Assembly (NCBI GenBank): GCA_016189845.1
Contig: JACPRT010000076.1
Span: 1-14,597, forward strand
Source: Chloroflexota bacterium
GTDB taxonomy: Bacteria; Chloroflexota; Dehalococcoidia; Lucifugimonadales; Lucifugimonadaceae
Direction of reading: 5' to 3'
Length of the DNA stretch: 14,597 bases
Notes under the pieces: generated by a model
The model's database searches: none
Told to the model about the DNA's origin: nothing
The model's input: only the letters and a program-made list of their open reading frames with translations
Part shown: positions 1 through 6,073 of the stretch, piece after piece
Layout: the number at the start of each line of letters is the position of its first letter
Numbering within the stretch: position 1 is the stretch's first letter
Translations under genes and position numbers: made by a program

Positions 1-240
1 CTGGGGATCGGGTACGCGGTCGCCGAGGCCGGCTACCGTGCCGCGGGCTTCAGACGGCACCCGAGGCTGCAATGGGTTGCCGGGACGGCAGTGGTGGTTG
101 GGTTCGCGGCCGGGTTCCTGCTCGCCTCGGCGTTCGTACCTACGGGGTCGCTCGTGCCGGGCCTGTTCCAGGCGATCGGACGGTTCGCGCTGGGCATCCT
201 GATCGCGGCGGCCGTGGCGGTGTACCGGAGCCGCCTGTAG
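1..240 (+). CDS. C-terminal part of a membrane protein, function unknown (partial)
   Basis: Frame 1 is open from the first base to a TAG at 238-240, giving the last 79 residues of a protein whose start lies outside the window. The visible part has a short basic stretch (FRRHPRLQ, about residues 18-25) between hydrophobic segments. One segment runs from about residue 26 to 45 (WVAGTAVVVGFAAGFLLAS) and a second from about 58 to 75 (IGRFALGILIAAAVAVY), and the protein ends in basic YRSRL. This fits two C-terminal transmembrane helices with a positively charged cytoplasmic tail. No family-defining motif is visible and I do not recognise the protein. It precedes the leader of the ABC exporter by about 60 bp and is probably a separate transcription unit. 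Confidence 0.55.
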   Translation: MGIGYAVAEAGYRAAGFRRHPRLQWVAGTAVVVGFAAGFLLASAFVPTGSLVPGLFQAIGRFALGILIAAAVAVYRSRL

Positions 241-273
241 GGGTGCCGATGAGTCGACGGTACGATCCATTTG

Positions 274-303
274 TTGCGGCGACGCTGTTGGATGCGCTAG
301 AGT
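274..303 (+). promoter_or_regulatory. Possible promoter of the ABC-exporter leader
   Basis: TTGCGG at 274-279 lies 18 bp from TAGAGT at 298-303, which fits a TANNNT -10 box. Transcription would start near 310 and give a leader of about 210 nt. The -35 match is weak, and another -10-like TACGAT lies at 261-266, so the assignment is tentative. Confidence 0.25.
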
Positions 304-331
304 GAACGAACTGAATTCCAAACTACGAGCC

Positions 332-458
332 GTTGCCTGCCAGGCAACCAACGTCACCGTGGAGGGACGTGGAATGGGAGTAGTGGTCATCATACGACCA
401 GTGGCGCTCCGCCCACGCCTTCGCGTGCCCGGCTAAGACCAGCCGGGCTGTCACAGCC
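332..458 (+). promoter_or_regulatory. Structured mRNA leader with alternative hairpins (candidate attenuator region)
   Basis: Several stems can be read by eye. They are 332-338/342-348 (GTTGCCT/AGGCAAC, 7 bp), 384-388/396-400 (TGGTC/GACCA), 401-406 with 410-416 (one bulge), 414-418/423-427 (CACGC/GCGTG), 427-434/441-448 (GCCCGGCT/AGCCGGGC, 8 bp) and 446-450/454-458 (GGCTG/CAGCC). Some are mutually exclusive. In addition, 410-417 (CGCCCACG) is the exact complement of 464-471 (CGTGGGCG), which is most of the 5' arm of the downstream terminator. That 8-bp pairing would prevent the terminator from forming. No known riboswitch consensus (TPP, FMN, SAM, cobalamin, glycine, guanidine, T-box) was recognisable. 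No folding program was run. Confidence 0.5.
374..436 (+). CDS. Candidate leader peptide (20 aa) upstream of the ABC exporter
   Basis: An ATG at 374 is preceded by GGAGGG at 361-366 with 7-nt spacing, one of the best Shine-Dalgarno sites in the window. The frame runs 20 codons to TAA at 434-436. The peptide begins MGVVVIIRP (three Val then two Ile) and ends RPRLRVPG, with overlapping Arg-X-Arg motifs at residues 13-17. Codons 13-15 overlap the 5' strand of the proposed antiterminator (410-417). A ribosome held at codons 3-7 would leave that strand free, while one further along would cover it. This is typical of leader peptides in transcription attenuators. Val/Ile runs are known from ilv leaders, and Arg-X-Arg and short hydrophobic N-termini are known from macrolide-arrest leaders such as ErmDL and ErmCL. 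Whether it is translated, and what it senses, is inference. Confidence 0.5.
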   Translation: MGVVVIIRPVALRPRLRVPG

Positions 459-460
459 GA

Positions 461-494
461 GGCCGTGGGCGTCGCCCACGGCCTTTTCGTTTTT
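461..494 (+). terminator. Intrinsic terminator / attenuator in the exporter leader
   Basis: GGCCGTGGGC (461-470) and GCCCACGGCC (474-483) form a perfect 10-bp stem with a GTC loop. TTTTCGTTTTT follows directly at 484-494. It is the clearest intrinsic terminator in the window. It ends only 29 nt before the exporter start codon and lies over 220 nt after the previous stop, so it more likely attenuates the exporter than terminates the upstream gene. It would also serve as the 3' end of a short leader RNA. Confidence 0.8.
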
Positions 495-523
495 CCCGAC
501 ATGTCCAATCGGAGTCGTTTCCA

Positions 524-1447
524 GTGATTCCTACAGCGCCCGTCGTGCGGGCGGTCCAGCTCGAGAAGCGGTACAGAAAGATGGTCGCGGTCGACCGGAT
601 CACCTTCGATGTCCGCGCGGGCGAAACGTTCGGGCTGCTCGGCCCAAACGGGGCCGGAAAGACGACGACCATGAGGATGATGGCGTGCATCTCACCGCCG
701 ACGTCCGGTGAATTGAGCGTCAACGGCCTGGACGTCTACCGGCATTCCAGGGCGATCCGGGACTTCCTGGGCGTAGTCGCGCAACACGACGGGCTCGACC
801 CGGACTTGAGCGCTCGCAACAACCTGATCGTGCATGCCCGGTATTACGGGCTACTGGGGAAGCCTGCCGAGGCCCGCGCTGACGAGGTCCTGGAGTTCTT
901 CGGTTTGACTGCAAAGGCGGGCGACGACGTCGACAACCTGTCGGGCGGCCTTAAGCGCCGCCTCACCATCGCACGGGCGTTCATGCACCGGCCGCGCATG
1001 GTGATCCTGGACGAGCCGACGACCGGCCTCGACCCCCAGAGCAGGAACCGTGTCTGGGAACAGCTCGCTGTACTCAAGCAGGCGGGCGTCACAATTGCGA
1101 TGTCGACGCATTACATGGAGGAGGCCGCGGCCCTCTGCGACCGTCTCGTGATCATCGACCACGGGCGGATTCTCGCCGAAGGGACTCCCGGCGAGGTGGT
1201 CCACCGGTTCGCGGGGTCGGAAACGGCGATCATCCGCGTGGAGCCCGGCGCTCGCGAGCCGCTGGTTGCGAGCATGACGCAACGTGGATATCACGTCTAC
1301 GACCATGGCACCGCGCTCGTCGTGCACGGCCGCGACGGCGACCGCCCGGTCGTGGACGGAGTGGACGCGACGCGCATCTCGTACCGGACATCGACACTGG
1401 AAGACGCGTTCCTGGCCCTTACCGGTCGTGAACTGAGGGACGAGTAG
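524..1447 (+). CDS. ABC-2 type exporter, ATP-binding protein (DrrA/NodI-like)
   Basis: This 307-residue protein is the ATPase of an ABC-2 exporter and should power the permease encoded next to it. The nucleotide-binding domain is complete. It has Walker A at residues 37-48 (GLLGPNGAGKTT), Q-loop Gln87 (VVAQHDGLD), the signature LSGG at 139-142, Walker B with D-loop at 159-170 (MVILDEPTTGLD) and the H-loop His196 (MSTH). A C-terminal extension of about 85 residues resembles the accessory region of drug and oligosaccharide exporter ATPases. The start is GTG 524, with GGAG at 511-514 about 9 nt upstream. The stop abuts the permease ATG with no gap, so the two are translationally linked. Close relatives export drugs (DrrA), lipo-oligosaccharides (NodI) or other amphiphiles; the substrate cannot be told here. 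Expression is probably controlled by the leader and terminator upstream. Confidence 0.93.
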   Translation: MIPTAPVVRAVQLEKRYRKMVAVDRITFDVRAGETFGLLGPNGAGKTTTMRMMACISPPTSGELSVNGLDVYRHSRAIRDFLGVVAQHDGLDPDLSARNNLIVHARYYGLLGKPAEARADEVLEFFGLTAKAGDDVDNLSGGLKRRLTIARAFMHRPRMVILDEPTTGLDPQSRNRVWEQLAVLKQAGVTIAMSTHYMEEAAALCDRLVIIDHGRILAEGTPGEVVHRFAGSETAIIRVEPGAREPLVASMTQRGYHVYDHGTALVVHGRDGDRPVVDGVDATRISYRTSTLEDAFLALTGRELRDE

Positions 1448-2239
1448 ATGACGACTCTCGCGGCCTCGGGACGGGCAGATCTGCGAATCCGGAACGTCGT
1501 TGCGATCTGGATGCGCCACTTCACCGCGTTCAAGAAGGGCTATCTGATCGAGTCCACCGGGATCCTTGTCGAGCCGGTTCTGATCCTCATGGCCGTCGGA
1601 TTCGGAATCGGTCGGCTCGTCGGCGAGGTCTCGGATGTCAGCTACGCCGTCTTCGTCGCGCCCGGGATAGTGGTCGGCAATGCCATGTGGCATGCCCTGT
1701 TCGAGTGTTCTTGGGGGGCGTTCCGTCGTATGCAGCTCCATCGCATATACGACTCGATACTGTCGGCCCCGGTCAGCATCCCGGAGCTTGCCGCGGGCGA
1801 GATCGCGTGGGGCGCAACCCGAGCGCTGATGACGACCGTCGCCGTGCTGGCGGCGGCGGCCGCATTCGGGCTTATCGAATCGCCCTGGGGCCTCGGAGTC
1901 GTCTTCGTGGGCATCCTCACGGGCCTGGTCTTCGGCGGCATGGGGCTCTTCTTTGCATCGATCGCACCGACCACCCACTCGCTGACGCTCGTGTTTACGC
2001 TGGTGGGAACGCCCCTCTTCTTCTTCGGCGGGGTGTTCTTCCCGGTCGAATCGCTGCCCGGCTTTCTCGAACCGGTAGCGCGGGCGATGCCACTGACCCC
2101 CGCGGTGCAGGCCGCTCGCGGCTTCGCCACCGGGTCGGTTGGTCTCCGCGAGGTCTACTCGATCCTTTACCTGGCGCTCCTCGCGATGCTGTTCTACCCG
2201 CTGGCGACCTGGCGCCTGCGCAGGCGGCTGGTCATTTGA
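1448..2239 (+). CDS. ABC-2 type exporter, permease (DrrB/NodJ-like)
   Basis: This 263-residue integral membrane protein is the transmembrane half of the exporter. Hydrophobic segments at about residues 37-57, 65-85, 122-142, 147-172, 178-198 and 237-254 give the six-helix layout of ABC-2 permeases. The family-typical FFGGVFFPVESLPGFLEPV stretch lies at 192-210, before the last helix. The N-terminal 30 residues are cytoplasmic and amphipathic, and the C-terminus is strongly basic (WRLRRRLVI). ATG 1448 follows the ATPase stop directly. Partner and membrane location are clear from family knowledge; the substrate is unknown. The 3' end overlaps the convergent minus-strand gene by 8 bp, leaving no room for a separate terminator. 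Confidence 0.92.
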   Translation: MTTLAASGRADLRIRNVVAIWMRHFTAFKKGYLIESTGILVEPVLILMAVGFGIGRLVGEVSDVSYAVFVAPGIVVGNAMWHALFECSWGAFRRMQLHRIYDSILSAPVSIPELAAGEIAWGATRALMTTVAVLAAAAAFGLIESPWGLGVVFVGILTGLVFGGMGLFFASIAPTTHSLTLVFTLVGTPLFFFGGVFFPVESLPGFLEPVARAMPLTPAVQAARGFATGSVGLREVYSILYLALLAMLFYPLATWRLRRRLVI

Positions 2240-2807
2240 GGCTCCGGCGGGCTCTTCGAGAGGACCGGACGAGCCACCCGATTCCACCGAGTACGACGAC
2301 CGCCGCTCCCAGATAGACCAGGGTAGGCGCCACGAGGCCGCGTCCCGAGCGTGCCCGTGGTCGCACCTGCATCACGAACGCGAACTCGCCCCGGCCGGCA
2401 TCCGATGCGACGTCCACCCGGACCGACCAGTCCCCTGTTCGGTCCACCTCGGCGTTGCCGACGTACGCCGTTCGGTCGGCAGGCGAATTCAGCGCCAGCG
2501 TCTTGATTTCTTCGCGTCCCTCACGCCCGAGGTAAACCTCGATCCGGGCGTCGGTGACTGGCGCGCCGCTGGGGTCCAGCACGGGTCGAACGCGGAATTG
2601 GACCTTCCCCGCGAGCGGTACTTTTGGGACGACCTCGATGCCGAGCCGGTACGGCCCGGCGACGCCCTCGTGAACGCCCGTTTCCTGTTGCGCAAGTGCG
2701 AATCTGGCCCCGAACTGGCACGCAGCCATCGCGAGCGCGACGGAGAACACGAACGGCAGCAGGTACAGGTACGCGCGCTGGTAAAGGTGGGACCGGCTGA
2801 AGGGCAT
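2232..2807 (-). CDS. Membrane-anchored protein with one extracytoplasmic beta domain (FixH/YtkA-like), function unknown
   Basis: From ATG 2807 the protein has 191 residues. A basic N-terminus is followed by a hydrophobic segment (about 13-30), which is a signal or anchor ending in ALAMAAC, a poor lipobox around Cys30. Next comes an extracytoplasmic region of about 110 residues with alternating strands (YRLGIEVVPKVPLAG, VQFRVRPVLDPSGAPVTDARIEVYLG, GDWSVRVDV). A second membrane helix lies at about 158-180, and the tail is very basic (RSSRRARRSLK). The strand pattern recalls FixH/YtkA-like Ig-fold domains, but the Met/His/Cys metal ligands of copper chaperones are absent, so no function is assigned. 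The frame stays open upstream to 2933, but that part is not protein-like and crosses the divergent promoter. A TACAAT box ends six bases before ATG 2807, which supports this start. Confidence 0.7.
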   Translation of the reverse strand: MPFSRSHLYQRAYLYLLPFVFSVALAMAACQFGARFALAQQETGVHEGVAGPYRLGIEVVPKVPLAGKVQFRVRPVLDPSGAPVTDARIEVYLGREGREEIKTLALNSPADRTAYVGNAEVDRTGDWSVRVDVASDAGRGEFAFVMQVRPRARSGRGLVAPTLVYLGAAVVVLGGIGWLVRSSRRARRSLK

Positions 2808-2813
2808 CGGCGA

Positions 2814-2819
2814 ATTGTA
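2814..2819 (-). promoter_or_regulatory. -10 box for a leaderless transcript of the 2232-2807 gene
   Basis: Read on the minus strand, TACAAT is followed by six bases (TCGCCG) and then the ATG at 2807. Transcription normally starts 6-7 nt after a -10 box, so the mRNA would begin at or next to the start codon. No Shine-Dalgarno site is present. The -35 region is poor (TGGACG at 15-bp spacing). Confidence 0.45.
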
Positions 2820-2857
2820 GGCGTGACGGTCGAACGTCCAGTAGAATCGGCCGGTCG

Positions 2858-2916
2858 TGGCACAGATGCGCCGATGGTGGCACAGATGCAACCAGGGGAA
2901 GAGGAATGGCACAGAT
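2858..2916 (+). repeat. Three direct copies of TGGCACAGAT at the aldolase start
   Basis: TGGCACAGAT occurs at 2858-2867, 2878-2887 and 2907-2916. The first two are 20 bp apart and share TGGCACAGATGC; the third overlaps the aldolase start codon. They lie downstream of a possible -10 (TAGAAT, 2842-2847). They could be operator half-sites on one helical face (20 bp is about two turns) or a chance local duplication. Confidence 0.4.
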
Positions 2917-3664
2917 CCGTCCGAACAAGGCAAAAGCGAAACTGAAGGCCGGCGGGATCGTCAACGCGGTCGGGGGCCTCAATGACCCCGACGCGGTCGA
3001 CGCGGCCGGAACGCTCGGCATGGACGCGGTTTGGTTCGAAGGAGAGCACGGCGGAGTCGATTTCCTGGACATATCCGACCTGGCCAGGGCCTGCGACCTC
3101 TGGGGCATGACCTCGATTGTGAGGGTCGGTTTCAACAACCCGAACGTGATCTACCGGGCGCTCGACCGCGGAGCTCAGGGTATCGTCGTCCCGCACGTCA
3201 ACACGCGAGCCGAAGCGGAGGCGGTGGTCGACGCTGCCAAGTTCGCGCCGATTGGCCACCGCGGGATGTTCACGAGCCGCCAGGGTTATGGCGTGCCCGA
3301 TTACCTGAAGACTGCAAACGATCAAACGCTGGTGATCGTACTGATAGAAGACATCGTGGCCATCCGAAATCTCGACGACATCCTGAAGGTGGACAACATC
3401 GACGTGTTCCTGGTTGCGCCATCCGACCTCGCGCAATCGATGGGGCACATCGGCGAGATTGGCCATCCGGACGTTCAGAAGGTGATCGACGATGCAGCGT
3501 CGAGGATCGTCAAGGCCGGCCGCGTCGTGGGCCACACGGCGTCTATCGACAGCGTCGGCAGCCTGGTCCGCAAGGGCTTTCGGTTCTTCCTTGCCGGCAG
3601 TGGGGACTGGCTGGCTCGCGGCGCGCAGCAATACCTGGCGGCGGTGCAGGCAGCCAAAAAGTAA
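2906..3664 (+). CDS. HpcH/HpaI-family class II aldolase (2-keto-3-deoxy acid aldolase type)
   Basis: This 252-residue protein is a TIM-barrel, metal-dependent pyruvate aldolase of the HpcH/HpaI family. Such enzymes reversibly cleave 2-keto-3-deoxy or 4-hydroxy-2-keto acids to pyruvate plus an aldehyde. All catalytic and metal positions known from HpaI have counterparts at matching spacing. They are His48 in EGEH (HpaI His45), Arg73 in IVRVG (Arg70), Glu148 in LIED (Glu149) and Asp174 in APSD (Asp175). GAQGIVVPHVNTRAEA (89-104) and the PIGHRG turn (115-120) are also typical. Length is normal. ATG 2906 has AGGGGAAGAGGA directly upstream. The stop overlaps the next start (TAATG), so it leads an operon with the FKBP-like lipoprotein and the dipeptidase. 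The exact substrate cannot be read from sequence. Confidence 0.88.
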   Translation: MAQIRPNKAKAKLKAGGIVNAVGGLNDPDAVDAAGTLGMDAVWFEGEHGGVDFLDISDLARACDLWGMTSIVRVGFNNPNVIYRALDRGAQGIVVPHVNTRAEAEAVVDAAKFAPIGHRGMFTSRQGYGVPDYLKTANDQTLVIVLIEDIVAIRNLDDILKVDNIDVFLVAPSDLAQSMGHIGEIGHPDVQKVIDDAASRIVKAGRVVGHTASIDSVGSLVRKGFRFFLAGSGDWLARGAQQYLAAVQAAKK

Positions 3665-4275
3665 TGCCACGACTCACGGCCGGCCTGTTCGCGGTGGCCG
3701 CCCTCGCGCTGCTCCTCGTGGCATGCCGGGGTGGCGCGCGCACGCCGCGCGACGTCAAGATCCCCGTGCTGACGCCCACTAGCGCGCCTCAGCGGTGTCT
3801 CAATGACGGTTACCCGGCTGAAGCGCCGCAATTCGACGGCGATCAGTTCGCGTATGCGACGCTCCAGAGCGGGCTGCAGGTGATCGACATCAGCCCGGGC
3901 CCGGGCCCCACGCCGCTTCCGAACGACGTGGTCACCGTGCGCTTCACCGGGTTCCTACCCGACGGCTGCATCTTCACGACGAGCTACGTCCAGGAAGACC
4001 CGGTCGCGATCGACCTCGAATCGTCGATTGCAGGGGTACAGGAAGGGATCTCGACGATGCAGGTCGGCGGGCAGCGCAGGCTTCGCATACCGCCCAACCT
4101 CGGGTACGGCCCGCAGGGGTTCCCGGGGCGCGTGCCGCCGAACTCGGCCGTCATCTTCGTGTTCGATCTGCGAGAAATCGTGGAAGAGTCGGCGACCAGC
4201 ACGCAGCAGGCCCCGCCGGGGACGGGGACTCCGCAGCCTACCGCCGAAGGCGGATCGCCAACGCCGGCGCCATGA
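3664..4275 (+). CDS. FKBP-type peptidyl-prolyl isomerase-like lipoprotein
   Basis: This 203-residue exported protein has a lipoprotein signal (residues 1-21, LLVAC with lipid-modified Cys21) and a linker with a Cys45. An FKBP domain follows at about 68-172 (VTVRFTGFLPDG, GVQEGISTMQVGGQRRLRIPPNLGYG, VPPNSAVIFVFDLREI). The tail is low-complexity and rich in Pro, Thr and Gly (175-203). FKBPs catalyse cis-trans prolyl isomerisation; here this would act on envelope proteins outside the membrane. The fold motifs are clear, but key active-site residues differ from FKBP12. Asp37 of FDSS is replaced (FTTS, Thr105), Trp59 is Val125 and Tyr26 is Phe94, while the Tyr82 equivalent (GYG, Tyr148) remains. 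Activity may be low, or the protein may act as a chaperone. ATG 3664 overlaps the aldolase stop by one base; its own stop overlaps the dipeptidase start (ATGA). Confidence 0.85.
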   Translation: MPRLTAGLFAVAALALLLVACRGGARTPRDVKIPVLTPTSAPQRCLNDGYPAEAPQFDGDQFAYATLQSGLQVIDISPGPGPTPLPNDVVTVRFTGFLPDGCIFTTSYVQEDPVAIDLESSIAGVQEGISTMQVGGQRRLRIPPNLGYGPQGFPGRVPPNSAVIFVFDLREIVEESATSTQQAPPGTGTPQPTAEGGSPTPAP

Positions 4276-5357
4276 CCGGGCTGGCACGTCCAAGCGGCCA
4301 GCGGGCCGCCCGCCTGCACCGCGAGTCGCTGGTGATCGATACCCATATCGACACCCTGACCCATCTCGTCGCACGCAGCCCGGACTTCTCCAGCCACCTG
4401 GAGGACGGGCGGGTCGACATCCCAAGGCTTCGGGCAGGCGGCGTCGGCGCGGCGTACTTCGCGGTCTGGATCGATGAGGGCACGGCCGACGCCGAGGCGC
4501 TGAAATACACCATACATTCCCTCGATGTGATCCATGAGACCGCGGCGCGGCATTCGGCCGACATGGAGATCGCCCTGACTGCAGGGGACATCGAGCGAAT
4601 CCACGCCGCAGGCAAGATAGCCGTCGTTATCACGATCGAAGGCGGGCGAGTGATCTGCAACGACCTGCGGGTGTTGAGGACGCTCCACACGCTAGGTGTG
4701 CGGTCGATAACCCTGGCCTGGGGCGCGGCGACCTCCTGGATGGACTCGTGGAACGACGCCAAACACGGAGGGCTGACCGGGTTCGGCAGGGACGTGGTCC
4801 GTGAGATGAACGGCCTCGGCATGCTGATCGACGTCTCGCACGCGTCAGACGCCGCGTTCTGGCAGATCCTCGAGGTGTCGAGCAGGCCCGTATTCGCTTC
4901 ACACTCCTCTTGCCGCAGTCTGACGCCCACCATGCGGAACATGACCGACGATATGATGAAGGCCATGGCCGAAAAGGGCGGCGTGGTCAATATCAACTTC
5001 GGCGCAGGCTTTCTGACAGACGATCCGGAGCAGGTGCATCCAAAGCGGTTCGGGCCTCGACAGCCGCCGCCCGGAGACCTGTTCGACAAGGTGGGGTGGA
5101 AGTCGCCAGCGCCAGGCGCTCCTTTTGCCCGGCTAATCGCTCATTTCGAGCACGCGATCGAGGTTGCAGGCGCGGCGCATGTCGGGATCGGTTCCGACTT
5201 CGACGGAGTGAAGTCGGTTCCGCAGGGCATGGAAGATATCTCGAAGCTGCCTGCGATCACGCAGGCCCTGCTGGAGCGAGGCCATTCCGGGACCGACGTC
5301 CGCAAAGTGCTGGGCGACAACAACCTGCGAGTTCTACGAGACGTGATCGGCGAGTAG
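4272..5357 (+). CDS. Zinc dipeptidase, membrane dipeptidase family (peptidase M19)
   Basis: This 361-residue amidohydrolase-fold enzyme hydrolyses dipeptides with two zinc ions. Family ligands are all present: His25 and Asp27 (IDTHID), bridging Glu123 (TIEGG), His190 (DVSH) and His211 (SHSS). Arg222 (substrate carboxylate, 11 residues after His211 as in the human renal enzyme) and Asp309 (GIGSDFDG) are also present. No signal peptide is visible, so it is probably cytoplasmic. ATG 4272 overlaps the preceding stop (ATGA). The gene ends an apparent three-gene operon with an aldolase and an FKBP-like lipoprotein. M19 members also act on D-containing dipeptides and beta-lactam-like substrates, so the natural substrate is uncertain. 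Confidence 0.92.
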   Translation: MTGLARPSGQRAARLHRESLVIDTHIDTLTHLVARSPDFSSHLEDGRVDIPRLRAGGVGAAYFAVWIDEGTADAEALKYTIHSLDVIHETAARHSADMEIALTAGDIERIHAAGKIAVVITIEGGRVICNDLRVLRTLHTLGVRSITLAWGAATSWMDSWNDAKHGGLTGFGRDVVREMNGLGMLIDVSHASDAAFWQILEVSSRPVFASHSSCRSLTPTMRNMTDDMMKAMAEKGGVVNINFGAGFLTDDPEQVHPKRFGPRQPPPGDLFDKVGWKSPAPGAPFARLIAHFEHAIEVAGAAHVGIGSDFDGVKSVPQGMEDISKLPAITQALLERGHSGTDVRKVLGDNNLRVLRDVIGE

Positions 5358-5397
5358 CCTGTGAGACTGGAAAGCATCTCCGCTCGCTAAGGGGCAG

Positions 5398-5862
5398 TCA
5401 CGTCGTCTTCGAGTAGATGGCCACGCCGCGGCTCGGATCGAGGCCGCACGACTTCACGAACCCCGTAGCTTCATTGTCACCGGGAAGGATCGCCGCGTAG
5501 ATATCCGGGACGCGCCGCTGACGGCACTGGCTCATCAGCTCGTCGACGAGCTTGCGGCCGACCCCTCTTCTGCGAAGTTTGGGATCGACGCCGACCGCCA
5601 TGATCCACGCGCCTCTGGGAAGCCCATACTCGCCGCCGCGTAGCTCCGATAGCAGGAAGCCCACAACCCGGCCGCGGATTTCTGCGACATAGCAGCCCCA
5701 GGGCGATTCGGGCAGCGCGTCGAGGTCGGTGAGCCTCAGGAAGCGATCAACATAGCGGTCCCAGCTCTTGGAGCGGTCCGGGCCAACAATCCGTCCATCG
5801 AGCGATCGGACGGCGTCGGCATCCTCGTGGCGCAATGGCCGGACGATCACCTCGTCATACAT
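5398..5862 (-). CDS. GNAT-family N-acetyltransferase
   Basis: This 154-residue acetyl-CoA-dependent transferase has the complete GNAT core. Strand 4 is at about 85-94 (AWIMAVGVDP). The pyrophosphate-binding loop Arg-Arg-Arg-Gly-Val-Gly lies at 97-102, followed by helix GRKLVDELMSQC. Strand 5 is IYAAILPGDN (121-130), with the conserved Asn130 and the helix ATGFVKSCGL. This places it near RimI-like and small-molecule acetyltransferases; the acceptor is unknown. ATG 5862 is preferred because GTAGGT lies six bases upstream of it on the minus strand. An in-frame ATG at 5877 adds five residues but has no ribosome-binding site. The gene converges on the dipeptidase with a 40-bp gap and no clear terminator. 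Confidence 0.87.
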   Translation of the reverse strand: MYDEVIVRPLRHEDADAVRSLDGRIVGPDRSKSWDRYVDRFLRLTDLDALPESPWGCYVAEIRGRVVGFLLSELRGGEYGLPRGAWIMAVGVDPKLRRRGVGRKLVDELMSQCRQRRVPDIYAAILPGDNEATGFVKSCGLDPSRGVAIYSKTT

Positions 5863-6000
5863 CGACGTACCTACCATGCTAGTGACCGCGCGGCGGCATC
5901 GTACACCACCGCCGGGCGCCGCCCGACACCGGGCTTCGTCCCGCTTCGCTATGCTTTGCCCGGCCAGGCGACCATCCTGGAGCTGCGGAATGGAGGACCG

Positions 6001-6069
6001 ATGGCAGACACTACTCGATGGCGTTTGGCGCCGACGACGACAAGCTGCGCGCCAGGGACTATTTTTTGA
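6001..6069 (+). CDS. Possible small ORF (22 aa) upstream of gcvT
   Basis: ATG 6001 has GGAGG at 5992-5996, four bases upstream, and the frame runs to TGA at 6067-6069. The peptide is MADTTRWRLAPTTT then SCAPGTIF, with six Thr and an Arg-Trp-Arg. Its last codons overlap an inverted repeat (TGGCGC/GCGCCA) and a T6 run. It might be a regulatory leader peptide, but the strong gcv promoter lies downstream of it, so its role is doubtful and it may be spurious. Confidence 0.25.
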   Translation: MADTTRWRLAPTTTSCAPGTIF

Positions 6070-6073
6070 GCGT

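Noticed and set aside
249..305. 18-codon ORF starting ATG 249
   Set aside because: It has only a loose G-rich upstream stretch, overlaps the possible promoter and has no recognisable features.
298..500. Known riboswitch or T-box in the exporter leader
   Set aside because: GGAGGGAC and GGCAACC recall SAM-riboswitch segments, but the order and the surrounding stems do not fit. T-box, glycine, FMN, TPP, cobalamin and guanidine consensus segments were not found.
501..527. 8-codon ORF ending on the exporter GTG (GTGA overlap)
   Set aside because: No ribosome-binding site; the bases before its ATG are the terminator T-tail.
851..2287. Long minus-strand open frame opposite the ABC exporter
   Set aside because: It lies antisense to two clear exporter genes, is rich in Arg, Asp, Glu and His as expected of a GC-rich shadow frame, and has no domain. 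Similar long antisense frames at 7604-8800 and 9010-10446 were rejected for the same reason.
2858..2888. TGGCAC elements resembling the -24 box of sigma-54 promoters
   Set aside because: The matching -12 TTGC element is missing at the required spacing after each copy; the GC that follows is three bases too close.
2808..2933. Longer N-terminus of the 2232-2807 protein and the upstream open frame
   Set aside because: The extension is not protein-like, crosses the divergent regulatory region with its repeats, and would place the membrane anchor far from the N-terminus.
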